Shown here piece after piece: positions 35,742 to 44,112 of a stretch of 64,000 nt of DNA. Made by a program: the position numbers and the translations under genes. The notes under the pieces were generated by a model. That model had not been told where the DNA came from and searched no databases. It worked only from the letters and a program-made list of their open reading frames with translations. The stretch is from Streptomyces sp. NBC_01571. GTDB lineage: Bacteria > Actinomycetota > Actinomycetes > Streptomycetales > Streptomycetaceae. How positions within the stretch are numbered: the first letter of the stretch is position 1; every line of letters starts with the position of its first letter. Where the stretch lies: contig NZ_JAPEPZ010000001.1 in NCBI RefSeq assembly GCF_026339875.1, positions 4,464,001 through 4,528,000 on the forward strand. Direction: 5' to 3'.

Positions 35742-36563
35742 GTGAGCGCCATGCCGATTGCTTTGCTGCTCACCACCGCCGCGACCGCGGCCGTGGGCGT
35801 CGCCGTTCTGCGCACCCTGTCGGGTCTGCGCCGGCAGGTCGCAGCACTGCGCAACGAACTCGCCGAGAACCGCGCCGGCGCCGCGCGCGGTCTCGTGCCC
35901 GCCGCCCGCTCGGCCGCGGACACCGACGAGATACGCGCCGCGGTGACCGAGGCGCTCGCCGAGGAGCGGGAGCGGGAGCTCGCCGAGGCCCGGGCCTTCT
36001 GGGCCGCCCAGGAGGCACGTGACGCCTCGGACGCGCCCTCGCTGCTCGGTCTGACCGACAGCGAACTGTTCACGGCCCGCCCCTCGGACTTCGCGGGGCT
36101 GGAGTACCTGGAGACGGTCACCGAGCCCGACCTGGACGCCGAGGAGTTCGCGCCCAAGGACTTCGTACAGGGAGGCACCGCCGGGGACTCGCCCGAACTG
36201 GCCGCCGCCCGCCGCCGTCATCCCTCGCACCCGGACTTCGTGCCGGTCCAGTCACCCGTGGCGAACGACCACGAGCGCACGGTGGCCTGCCTGGAGGAAC
36301 TCGCCGAGGCCCGTACCGAGCTGGCGGACGTCCGCCCCGGTCCGCTCGGCACCCTCGACGTCTACGTCTTCACGGACGGCACGACGCTGTGCATGACCCC
36401 GGGTCACCGCGAGACCGCGGAGCGGCTGGCCGCGGCCCTGCGCGCGGGCGAGACCCCGGTCCTGCTGGGCGGCTCGGGCGTCTCGGGCGCGTACGCCCTG
36501 ACGTTCGCGTGCGGCGAGGAGAACGTCTACGTCCTGGCGGACCGCGTCATAGCGTCGCTGTAG
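35742..36563 (+). CDS. Conserved membrane-anchored protein, function unknown
   Basis: 273 residues from GTG 35742 (GGGAG upstream). An N-terminal membrane helix (PIALLLTTAATAAVGVAVL) leads into a long charged helix (LRRQVAALRNELAE ... LAEERERELAEARAFWAAQE). A C-terminal domain has VYVFTDGTTLCMTPGHRETAERLAAAL and ACGEENVYVLADRVIASL. Probably cytoplasmic and tethered. I recognise it only as a conserved actinomycete hypothetical protein. Confidence 0.75.
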   Translation: MSAMPIALLLTTAATAAVGVAVLRTLSGLRRQVAALRNELAENRAGAARGLVPAARSAADTDEIRAAVTEALAEERERELAEARAFWAAQEARDASDAPSLLGLTDSELFTARPSDFAGLEYLETVTEPDLDAEEFAPKDFVQGGTAGDSPELAAARRRHPSHPDFVPVQSPVANDHERTVACLEELAEARTELADVRPGPLGTLDVYVFTDGTTLCMTPGHRETAERLAAALRAGETPVLLGGSGVSGAYALTFACGEENVYVLADRVIASL

Positions 36564-36598
36564 CGCCACCGTCCCGCGGCGAGCGCCCCGGAAGGCGA

Positions 36599-36618
36599 GC
36601 GCCCCGGAAAAGGGGCGC
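36599..36618 (+). terminator. Short hairpin after the membrane-anchored protein gene
   Basis: GCGCCCC-GGAAAA-GGGGCGC, a 7-bp stem 35 bases downstream of the stop codon. A plausible weak terminator. Confidence 0.5.
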
Positions 36619-36699
36619 GCGCCCGCGCACCGACACCGCACGCGTACCGGGCGACGCGCCGCACACCCCCACCGCACCCACGCGCCGCCCGCACACCTC

Positions 36700-36870
36700 G
36701 GACCAGCGGCAGTCCCCCGCCCGGATCAGACGGCGGCGGTCGCCCACTCGGATCAGGCCCACGCCAGTCGCCCGCACAATTCAGATCCGCAGCAACCCCC
36801 CACTCGGATCAGACCCGCGCCAGTCCCCCGCACAGGTCGGGCCCGGAGCAGCCGGGCCCGGAGCGGCCGG
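36700..36870. repeat. Degenerate tandem repeat rich in CGGATCAG
   Basis: Within the 316-base gap 36564-36879. The motif ACTCGGATCAG or close variants appears near 36721, 36748, 36783 and 36802. It alternates with CCAGTCCCCCGCAC-type blocks (near 36712, 36766, 36821). No gene is supported here. Confidence 0.5.
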
Positions 36871-36879
36871 CCGCGCGGG

Positions 36880-37191
36880 TCAGACCCCGGCCCGCTTCTG
36901 GGCCTCCTCCACCAGCGCCACCGCCTCGGCGAGTTCCGTCTCGTTGCTCAGCACGAGCGCCAAATCGTGCGCCGCGACCGTGATTTGGTCGGCGGCGGCG
37001 AACATCCCCGCCTCGGGCATCTCCCTGGGTTCCCCGGCCGGGTCCTCCACACGCTGGGCACGCAGTGCCAACTCCCTGGCCAGACCCAGCGCCTCGGCAG
37101 CCGCCCCCCGCTGCAGCCGGCTCTGCGGGGCGGCCCGCAACCGGTCGGCGAAGTGGTCCACGGCTCGGGTCAGCGACGTCGTATCAAGCAC
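36880..37191 (-). CDS. Small conserved helical protein, function unknown
   Basis: 103 residues from GTG 37191. Predicted almost entirely helical (LTRAVDHFADRLRAAPQ; GLARELALRAQRVEDPAG; ELAEAVALVEEAQKRAGV) with no signal or membrane segment. Codon composition is coding-like. Divergent from the DUF4287 gene at 37296. I recognise no family. Confidence 0.65.
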   Translation of the reverse strand: MLDTTSLTRAVDHFADRLRAAPQSRLQRGAAAEALGLARELALRAQRVEDPAGEPREMPEAGMFAAADQITVAAHDLALVLSNETELAEAVALVEEAQKRAGV

Positions 37192-37295
37192 GCCGCGAGA
37201 CTACGCGCCGCGACGGGACTGTTGCCAACAACCCAACCCTCAGGCACCGTGGCGTGAAGGACCGGCTTACATCCCCTTTGCGTCCGGAGGCGCCG

Positions 37296-37526
37296 ATGTC
37301 CCAAGTGTTCTCGCAGGAGACCCACCGCAATCTGCTCGCCCGCATCCCCCACTGCACCGGTCGTGAGATCTCCGACTGGCTGCGCACCGTCGACGAAGGC
37401 CCCGCCCTCTTCCGTTTCGAGGAGAAGGTCAGCTGGCTCCGCGCCGAGCACGACCTCGCGTACGGCCACGCCAAGGCGATCATTCACGAGTACGACCTGA
37501 GGAGGGCCGCGCGCAAACTGCTCTGA
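37296..37526 (+). CDS. DUF4287-family small protein
   Basis: 76 residues; ATG 37296 follows GGAGG. The sequence (NLLARIPHCTGREISDWLR, EEKVSWLRAEHDLAYGHAKAI) fits the DUF4287 group of short helical proteins, in which a ...HGHA/YGHA-ii motif is conserved. Function is unknown. It converges on the Bax1-like gene across a bidirectional terminator. Confidence 0.8.
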   Translation: MSQVFSQETHRNLLARIPHCTGREISDWLRTVDEGPALFRFEEKVSWLRAEHDLAYGHAKAIIHEYDLRRAARKLL

Positions 37527-37587
37527 GCGCGCACCACCGGCACCACCTGGTGTCCTACCGACATCCCGACAGGCATCCGCGAACAGC

Positions 37588-37622
37588 GAAGGGCCCGCGA
37601 ACCGGTGGTTCGCGGGCCCTTC
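37588..37622. terminator. Bidirectional terminator
   Basis: Perfect 16-bp inverted repeat (37588-37603 with 37607-37622, 3-base loop) between the convergent DUF4287 and Bax1-like genes. Confidence 0.85.
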
Positions 37623-37665
37623 GGACGCCTGTCGCCGGCCATCGCCGACGACGCGGTCCGCGTCG

Positions 37666-38547
37666 CTAGTCGTTGCTGCTGAAGATGGCGACCAGCCGCA
37701 GCATCTCGACGTAGATCCACACGAGGGTCATGGTCAGGCCGAACGCGGCCAGCCAGGCCTCCTCGCGCGGCGCGCCGTACGCGATGCCGTCCTCGATCTG
37801 CTTGAAGTCGAGGGTCAGGAAGAACGCGCCGATCAGGATCGCCAGGATGCCGACGATCGCGCCCAGCGGACCCATGCTGCGCAGTCCGCCGTCCCCGGCC
37901 ACACCGAAGGCGACGAGCAGCAGGTTGACCGCCATGACGACCACGAAGGCGATGGCGATGGCCATACCGATGCGGGCGTACCGCGCGGTCACGCGGATCC
38001 AGCCCGCCTTGTAGACGAGCAGGGTCGCGCCGGCCACCGCCATGGTGCCCAGGACCGCCTGGAAGGGGGCGCCGCTCCACCGCTCGTTGTACATCTCGCT
38101 GATGACCCCGAGGAAGACGCCCTCGAAGGCGGCGTAACCGAGGATCAGCGCGGGCGTGGCCTTGCGCTTGAAGGACTGCACCATCGCCAGGACGAACGCC
38201 ACGAGGGCGGAGCCGATGGCGAGGCCGTAGCTGGTGGACGACACGGGCAGCAGCGCCCACGCCAGGACGGCGCCGACGGTGACGGTGCCGAGCGTCATGG
38301 CGGAGCGCATGACGACGTCGTCCATCGTCATCCGGCCGGTGGTGACCGGGGCCTGCGGCGGGGCGCCGTACTGCTGGCCCTGCTGTGCGTAGGGGTTCTG
38401 CGCGTAGGGGTTGCCGCCCTGCTGGGCGTACGGGTTGGCCTGCGTGCCGACAGCGGGTCCCCCGGCCTGCGGCGCCGCGTTGAATCCCGCGTAGCCGTTG
38501 TCGCGGCTGAACCCCCGTCGCGAGAAGACCGGGTTGCTGCTCCTCAT
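37666..38547 (-). CDS. Bax inhibitor-1/YccA-family membrane protein
   Basis: 293 residues. The N-terminal 75 residues are hydrophilic with NPYAQQGG/NPYAQ repeats and probably face the cytoplasm. Seven hydrophobic segments follow, including ILGYAAFEGVFLGVISEMY, characteristic of bacterial YccA/BI-1 proteins, and the acidic LDFKQIEDGI near the end. Family members leak calcium or affect protease control at the membrane; role here not known. ATG 38547 has GGAGTGA upstream. Confidence 0.88.
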   Translation of the reverse strand: MRSSNPVFSRRGFSRDNGYAGFNAAPQAGGPAVGTQANPYAQQGGNPYAQNPYAQQGQQYGAPPQAPVTTGRMTMDDVVMRSAMTLGTVTVGAVLAWALLPVSSTSYGLAIGSALVAFVLAMVQSFKRKATPALILGYAAFEGVFLGVISEMYNERWSGAPFQAVLGTMAVAGATLLVYKAGWIRVTARYARIGMAIAIAFVVVMAVNLLLVAFGVAGDGGLRSMGPLGAIVGILAILIGAFFLTLDFKQIEDGIAYGAPREEAWLAAFGLTMTLVWIYVEMLRLVAIFSSND

Positions 38548-38755
38548 TTCACTCCTCCATGGCCACTCTGCGCGGCCTTGGCCTCAAGGGTAATGGGTAG
38601 GCAAAGGATCGACCCTACTGCTTGGGGAGGATCTTTCCCTCGTCCTGCCAAGGTACGCGTGTGTCCCCTGGCCTGCGAGCACTGGTACCAAGCCGTGACA
38701 GGCCCTTGTCGCGGCGCCCTGCCAGGCCTTCGGCGCCCGGTCGGCTCCGGTTCTC

Positions 38756-39931
38756 TCAGTCCAGCGGAAACCCGGTGTACCCCTCGGCCAGATCCGTCTC
38801 CGCCGCCCGCGACGTGGCCATCCGGCGCAGCCGGGCGAGCTGGATACGGTCCTCGAAGGGGGTCGCGCCGGGGGCGCGGTGCAGCAGGGTCGTCATGTCG
38901 TACGAGAAGCGCTCGGCCTGCCAGACACGGCGCAGACAGGTCTCGGAATACGCGTCCAGGCGCTCGGCCGAACCGGTGTCGCGGAGGTGCGTCAGGGCGC
39001 GGGCGAACGTCACGACGTCGCCGACGGCGAGGTTGAGCCCCTTGGCTCCGGTCGGCGGGACGATGTGGGCGGCGTCCCCGGCGAGGAAGAGCCGCCCGTG
39101 CCGCATGGGCTCGTGGACGTAGCTGCGCATGGGGGTGACGGACTTCGAGGTGACCGGCCCGCGCTCCAGCCGCCAGCCGTCACCGGTCTCGAGGCGCCGC
39201 TCCAGTTCGTCCCAGATCTCGTCGTCCGACCAGGCCCCGGCCTCCGTGCCCTCCGGCACCTGGAGGTAGAGCCGGGAGACGGCCGGAGAGCGCATGCTGA
39301 GCAGGGCGAAGCCGCGGTCGTGGCGGGCGTAGACCAGCTCGTCGTGGGAGGGCGCCACATCGGCGAGTATCCCGAGCCAGCCGAAGGGGTACGTCCGCTC
39401 GTACACACGGGAGAGCTCGGCGGGCACCGCCTTGCGGGCCACGCCCCAGAACCCGTCGCAGCCGACGACGTAGTCGCAGTCGAGCACGTCCTCGTGCCCC
39501 TCGTGCCGGAAGCGGACCCGCGGCCGGTCGCTCCGCGCCCCCTCGACGGCCAGCGCCTCGGCCCCGAAGAGCAGCCGACCCCCCTCCTTCAGCTGGAGCG
39601 CGATCAGGTCCTTGCAGACCTCCGTCTGGGCGTACACCAGCACGGAGCTGCCTCCGGTGAGGGCCGGGAAGTCGACCCGGTGCCGCTCCCGCTCGAAGCG
39701 CAGCTCGATCCCGTCGTGCCGCAGCCCCTCCCGGTCCATCCGCTCCCCGGCCCCGGCGGCCCGCAGGACGTCGACGGTCCCCTGCTCCAGGATCCCGGCG
39801 CGCTGCCGCTGCTCCACGTACGCCCGGTCGCGGCTCTCCAGCACCACGGAGTCGATCCCCGCATTGCGCAGCAGGCGCGCCAGCAGCAGCCCGGCCGGCC
39901 CGGCTCCGATGATCCCGACGGTGGTACGCAT
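38756..39931 (-). CDS. pobA: 4-hydroxybenzoate 3-monooxygenase
   Basis: 391 residues from ATG 39931 (GAAGGGG upstream). FAD-binding GAGPAG at residues 9-14, the second flavin motif GDAAHIVPPTGAKGLNLA, and RAGILEQGTVDVL near the N-terminus, which is diagnostic for PobA among flavin monooxygenases. Converts 4-hydroxybenzoate to protocatechuate with NAD(P)H and O2. It stands next to bldA, with 17-bp tandem repeats in its leader. No protocatechuate genes are in the window. Confidence 0.92.
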   Translation of the reverse strand: MRTTVGIIGAGPAGLLLARLLRNAGIDSVVLESRDRAYVEQRQRAGILEQGTVDVLRAAGAGERMDREGLRHDGIELRFERERHRVDFPALTGGSSVLVYAQTEVCKDLIALQLKEGGRLLFGAEALAVEGARSDRPRVRFRHEGHEDVLDCDYVVGCDGFWGVARKAVPAELSRVYERTYPFGWLGILADVAPSHDELVYARHDRGFALLSMRSPAVSRLYLQVPEGTEAGAWSDDEIWDELERRLETGDGWRLERGPVTSKSVTPMRSYVHEPMRHGRLFLAGDAAHIVPPTGAKGLNLAVGDVVTFARALTHLRDTGSAERLDAYSETCLRRVWQAERFSYDMTTLLHRAPGATPFEDRIQLARLRRMATSRAAETDLAEGYTGFPLD

Positions 39932-39960
39932 CCGGTACGCCCCTTCGCGTTCCCTGCGGC

Positions 39961-40020
39961 TGTTCGTCTGTAGCGCCTGTTCGTCTGTGGCGCCTGTTTG
40001 TCCGTGGCGCCTGTTCACCG
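39961..40020. repeat. 17-bp tandem repeats upstream of pobA
   Basis: Units at 39961-39977, 39978-39994 and 39995-40011, based on TGTTCGTCTGTGGCGCC, and a partial fourth. They lie 30-90 bases upstream of the pobA start, where a promoter or leader is expected. Confidence 0.8.
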
Positions 40021-40172
40021 CGTGACAGCCGTTCGCCTGGTGAAATTTCCTTCACCGATGTCGCACGTGAGTCTCCGGCGGCACGCGCTTGCTGTCAACG
40101 GATCGCGGCGAACTCCTCCGGCGGGGCGTGCCCGAGGAGGACGGGTCGGGAGAGAGCGGGAGAGGTCGGAGG

Positions 40173-40255
40173 TGCCCGGAACCGGACTTGAACCGGTACG
40201 CCCGCGAGGGGCAGCGAGGTTTAAGCTCGCCGTGTCTGCATTCCACCATCCGGGC
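40173..40255 (-). tRNA. bldA: tRNA-Leu, anticodon TAA (bldA)
   Basis: On the minus strand the acceptor arms GCCCGGA and TCCGGGC pair, with discriminator A at 40173. The anticodon stem GCGAG/CTCGC encloses loop CTTAAAC, so the anticodon is TAA and reads UUA. A long variable arm and a T arm with GGTTCAAGTCC complete a class II leucine tRNA. CCA is not encoded. In Streptomyces this tRNA is the developmental regulator bldA, because UUA codons are rare and concentrated in genes for differentiation and antibiotics. Confidence 0.96.
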
Positions 40256-40646
40256 AGGCCATGGGCTCCGCGTCGAGATTCCGAGCCTATCGGGGCCCGC
40301 TCCTCGAACAGCGGTCGGGCGAACCGATGTTGTCTTATTTTATTGACGTCTGAGGGTGCATCAGCCCCCGGTACGGGCCATCCGCACTTGCCAATAGCCT
40401 TTCGGGCGCCGCGGAGACGCGTATACGGAATGACGGAATTTCACCGTCCGAACGGACGCACCCCGCGCGGCCGTACCCGGACGGAGCTCAGGGAACACCC
40501 TCATCCCCAGGTATGACTCCGCCGTGCGCGGTCCGACCGGAGGCTGCCCCAGGAACCGGAACAGCGGCTGACTACACGGCGCCGAACGGCCGCGACGATG
40601 GGACACGTCCCCAGAAACGCCGTCGTCCCGACAGGAGCACCCTCCC
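40256..40646. other. Gap between bldA and the ABC exporter operon
   Basis: 391 bases without a gene. An AT-rich patch at 40327-40350 (TTATTTTATTGACG) is 70-95 bases upstream of the tRNA 5' end and may belong to the bldA promoter. The right half is the leader of the ABC ATPase gene. No terminator was seen. Confidence 0.45.
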
Positions 40647-41417
40647 GTGACCACCACGCCCCTTGCCGACCGGACCACCACGGTGGCCGCCCGCGCCACG
40701 GAACTGTCGAAGGTCTACGGACAGGGCGAGACCCAAGTGGTCGCCCTCGACCGGGTCTCCGTCGACTTCCGCCAGGCCGAGTTCACCGCGATCATGGGCC
40801 CCTCGGGCTCGGGCAAGTCCACGCTGATGCACTGCGTGGCGGGGCTCGACTCCTTCTCCTCCGGCTCCGTGCGCATCGGGGAGACCGAGCTGGGTTCCCT
40901 CAAGGACAAGCAGCTCACGAAGTTGCGCCGGGACAAGATCGGCTTCATCTTCCAGGCGTTCAACCTGCTGCCGACGCTGACGGCCCTGGAGAACATCACC
41001 CTCCCGATGGACATCGCCGGCCGCAAGCCGGACCGGGAGTGGCTGGACAAGGTCATCGCGATGATCGGCCTCGCCGACCGCCTCGGACACCGCCCCTCCC
41101 AGCTCTCCGGCGGTCAGCAGCAGCGCGTCGCCGTCGCCCGGGCGCTGGCCTCCCGGCCCGACATCATCTTCGGCGACGAGCCGACCGGAAACCTCGACTC
41201 GCGTTCGGGCGCGGAGGTGCTGGGCTTCCTGCGCAACTCGGTGAGGGAGCTGGGGCAGACCGTCGTCATGGTCACCCACGACCCGGTCGCCGCCGCCTAC
41301 GCCGACCGCGTGGTCTTCCTCGCCGACGGCCGCATCGTCGACGAGGTGTACGGGCCGACCGCGGACTCCGTCCTGGACCGCATGAAGCAGTTCGACGCCA
41401 AGGGCCGCACCAGCTGA
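40647..41417 (+). CDS. MacB/LolD-type ABC transporter ATPase
   Basis: 256 residues from GTG 40647 (AGGAG nine bases upstream). Walker A GPSGSGKST, signature LSGGQQQR, Walker B IIFGDEPTGNLD and switch MVTHDPVAA are of the MacB/FtsE subgroup. Partner of the large FtsX-like permease 70 bases downstream. Such pairs export peptides or lipids, or transduce envelope signals, instead of importing. Confidence 0.92.
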   Translation: MTTTPLADRTTTVAARATELSKVYGQGETQVVALDRVSVDFRQAEFTAIMGPSGSGKSTLMHCVAGLDSFSSGSVRIGETELGSLKDKQLTKLRRDKIGFIFQAFNLLPTLTALENITLPMDIAGRKPDREWLDKVIAMIGLADRLGHRPSQLSGGQQQRVAVARALASRPDIIFGDEPTGNLDSRSGAEVLGFLRNSVRELGQTVVMVTHDPVAAAYADRVVFLADGRIVDEVYGPTADSVLDRMKQFDAKGRTS

Positions 41418-41487
41418 CCTGCCGTCACCTCGCCCCGGACCCACGCACCGTCCCGAACAGCCTCACCCTCCTGGACTGAGAAACCCC

Positions 41488-44016
41488 ATGTTCCGTACCG
41501 CCCTGCGCAACGTGCTGGCGCACAAGGCCAGGCTCCTGATGACCGTGCTCGCCGTGATGCTCGGCGTGGCCTTCGTGTCCGGGACCCTCGTCTTCACCAA
41601 CACCATCTCGGACGCGTATCAGAAGAGCTCCGCCAAGGGCTTCGGCCAGGTCGACGTCGCCATCCAGCCGGAGGGCCGCAAGGACTCCGGCGACACGATC
41701 GGCAAGGACCCGAAGCTCACCCAGGCCCTGCTGGACAAGGCGGCCAAGGTCCCCGGCGCCGGTTCCACGATCGGCGTCGTGAACGGCTTCACCGCCGTCG
41801 CCGGCAAGAACGGCAAGCTCGTCGGGAACGGCTTCCAGTCGCAGGGCGGGAACTACTGGGGCACCAAGGACCCCCGGTACCCGCTGACGAGCGGCCACGC
41901 GCCCCGGGGCGGGAACGAGGTCGCCATCGACTCCAGGACCGCCGCACGGGCGGGCTACAAGGTCGGCGACACCGTACGGCTCTCGGTCGACGGCCCGGTC
42001 CTCACCCCCACCGTCGCCGGCGTCTTCACCACCGACGACGGCAACGTCGCGGCCGGCGGCAGCCTCGCCCTCTTCGACACGGCGACCGCCCAGCGACTCT
42101 TCCACCGGGTCGGCGAGTTCGACGAGATCGACGTGAAGGCCGCGCCGGGCACCGGCCAGACCGCCCTGCGCAGCGCCCTCGACCAGGTCGTCCCCAAGGA
42201 CGTCGCCTCCACCACCACGGGCAAGCAGCTCGCCGATGACCAGGCCACCCAGATCGCCTCGGCGATGAGCGGCATGAAGACGGGCCTGCTGGTCTTCGCC
42301 GGCATCGCGCTGTTCGTCGGCACGTTCATCATCGCCAACACCTTCACCATGCTGGTCGCCCAGCGCACCAAGGAGCTGGCCCTGCTGCGCGCCGTCGGCG
42401 CCTCCCGCAGGCAGGTCACCCGGTCCGTCCTCGTCGAGGCGTTCTTCGTCGGCGCGGTCGCGGCGGTGGCGGGCCTGGTCGCGGGTATCGGCATCGGCGC
42501 GGGGATGCGCTCGCTCATGGGCACCCTCGGCGCCACCGTCCCGGACGGCCCGCTGGTGATCTCGCCCGGCACGGTCGCCACGGCCCTGCTCGTCGGCGTT
42601 CTCATCACGATGCTCGCCGCCTGGCTGCCCGGCCGCCGCGCCGCGAAGATCCCGCCGGTCGCCGCGATGAGCAGCGTGCACGCGCAGGCGACCACCAAGT
42701 CCCTCGTCGTACGGAACGCGCTCGGCGCCCTCTTCGCCGCCGCGGGCGTCGCCGTGGTCCTGTACGCGACGACCATGAGCGGCTCGGACGGGCAGGCCCC
42801 CATGGGTCTGGGCGCGGTCCTGCTCATCATCGGCGTCTTCGTCCTCACCCCGCTGCTGTCCCGCCCGCTGATCGCGGCGGCCGCGCCGGTCCTGCGGATC
42901 TTCGGGGTGTCGGGCAAGCTGGCCCGCCAGAACTCGGTCCGCAACCCGCGCCGGACCGCCGCGACCGCCTCCGCCCTGATGATCGGCCTCACCCTCATCA
43001 CCGGGATGACGGTGATGGCGGGCAGCCTGCAGAAGTCGATCGACAAGATGGCCAGCTCCGCGATCAAGGCGGACTACGTCGTCTCTATGGCGAACGGCAA
43101 CTCCCTCTCCCCCGACGTCGCGAAGACGCTGTCCGGGCTCGACGGAGTCGCCGCCACCAGCCCCCTGCGCAACGCGCCCTCGCGGATCGACGGCGAGACC
43201 GAGTACCTGACGGGCGTCAACGGCGCATCCATCGCCCGGCTCACCGACCTCAAGGTCGACCAGGGCGCCTTCAAGGTCGGTGGCTCCCGGGTCGTCGTCG
43301 ACAAGGACACCGCCGAGTCCCACCACTGGAAGGCCGGTTCCGGCTTCACGGTCTCCTACGAGGACGGCGCGAAGAAGCGGCTCACGGTCGCCGGTGTGTA
43401 CGAGGGCAACCAGATGATCAACGGCATCATCCTCGACAACACCGCGCTCGCGCCGCACCAGACCGACACCTCCGACATGCAGGTCATGCTGAAGACGTCG
43501 AGCGGCACGTCCGACGCCGCCAAGTCCAGGCTGGAGAAGGCCCTCGGCGACAACCCGGCCATCCAGGTGCAGGACAAGAAGGACATCTCCAACGGCATCG
43601 CGCAGATGTTCACCCTGATCCTGAACATGCTCTACGGTCTGCTCGCGATGGCGGTGATCGTCGCCGTCCTCGGGGTCATCAACACCCTCGCCATGTCGGT
43701 CTTCGAGCGCTCGCAGGAGATCGGGATGCTCCGCGCGATCGGCCTCGACCGCAAGGGCATCAAGCGGATGGTCCGCCTGGAGTCCCTGGTGATCTCGCTC
43801 TTCGGCGGTGTGCTCGGCATCGGTCTCGGCGTGTTCTTCGGCTGGGCGGCCGGTGAGCTCGTCGGCAGCAGGATGGCGACGTACGAGCTGGTCCTGCCCT
43901 GGGCCAGGATGGCCCTCTTCCTGCTGCTCGCGGCCACGGTCGGCGTCCTGGCGGCACTGTGGCCGGCCCGGCGGGCGGCCCGCCTGAACATGCTGGCGGC
44001 GATCAAGTCCGAGTAG
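41488..44016 (+). CDS. FtsX/MacB-type ABC transporter permease
   Basis: 842 residues with duplicated architecture: an N-terminal helix (LMTVLAVMLGVAFVSGTLVF), an extracellular domain (about 45-260), three helices with TKELALLRAVGASRRQV, a second set starting RTAATASALMIGLTLITGMTV, another extracellular domain, and closing helices with SQEIGMLRAIGLDRKGI. Two FtsX units in one chain is the usual Gram-positive form. Ends before a strong terminator. Substrate not deducible. Confidence 0.92.
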   Translation: MFRTALRNVLAHKARLLMTVLAVMLGVAFVSGTLVFTNTISDAYQKSSAKGFGQVDVAIQPEGRKDSGDTIGKDPKLTQALLDKAAKVPGAGSTIGVVNGFTAVAGKNGKLVGNGFQSQGGNYWGTKDPRYPLTSGHAPRGGNEVAIDSRTAARAGYKVGDTVRLSVDGPVLTPTVAGVFTTDDGNVAAGGSLALFDTATAQRLFHRVGEFDEIDVKAAPGTGQTALRSALDQVVPKDVASTTTGKQLADDQATQIASAMSGMKTGLLVFAGIALFVGTFIIANTFTMLVAQRTKELALLRAVGASRRQVTRSVLVEAFFVGAVAAVAGLVAGIGIGAGMRSLMGTLGATVPDGPLVISPGTVATALLVGVLITMLAAWLPGRRAAKIPPVAAMSSVHAQATTKSLVVRNALGALFAAAGVAVVLYATTMSGSDGQAPMGLGAVLLIIGVFVLTPLLSRPLIAAAAPVLRIFGVSGKLARQNSVRNPRRTAATASALMIGLTLITGMTVMAGSLQKSIDKMASSAIKADYVVSMANGNSLSPDVAKTLSGLDGVAATSPLRNAPSRIDGETEYLTGVNGASIARLTDLKVDQGAFKVGGSRVVVDKDTAESHHWKAGSGFTVSYEDGAKKRLTVAGVYEGNQMINGIILDNTALAPHQTDTSDMQVMLKTSSGTSDAAKSRLEKALGDNPAIQVQDKKDISNGIAQMFTLILNMLYGLLAMAVIVAVLGVINTLAMSVFERSQEIGMLRAIGLDRKGIKRMVRLESLVISLFGGVLGIGLGVFFGWAAGELVGSRMATYELVLPWARMALFLLLAATVGVLAALWPARRAARLNMLAAIKSE

Positions 44017-44031
44017 CCGCGGCGGTGGTAC

Positions 44032-44072
44032 GAGGAAGGGCCCCGTTCCGAGCAGGAACGGGGCCCTTCCTC
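44032..44072. terminator. Bidirectional terminator
   Basis: Perfect 18-bp stem (44032-44049 with 44055-44072) and 5-base loop between the convergent permease and cyclopropane-synthase genes. Confidence 0.9.
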
Positions 44073-44112
44073 TGTCGGCGCCGGGAGACCGGCGTCGGGA
44101 CCGGTCAGGGGC

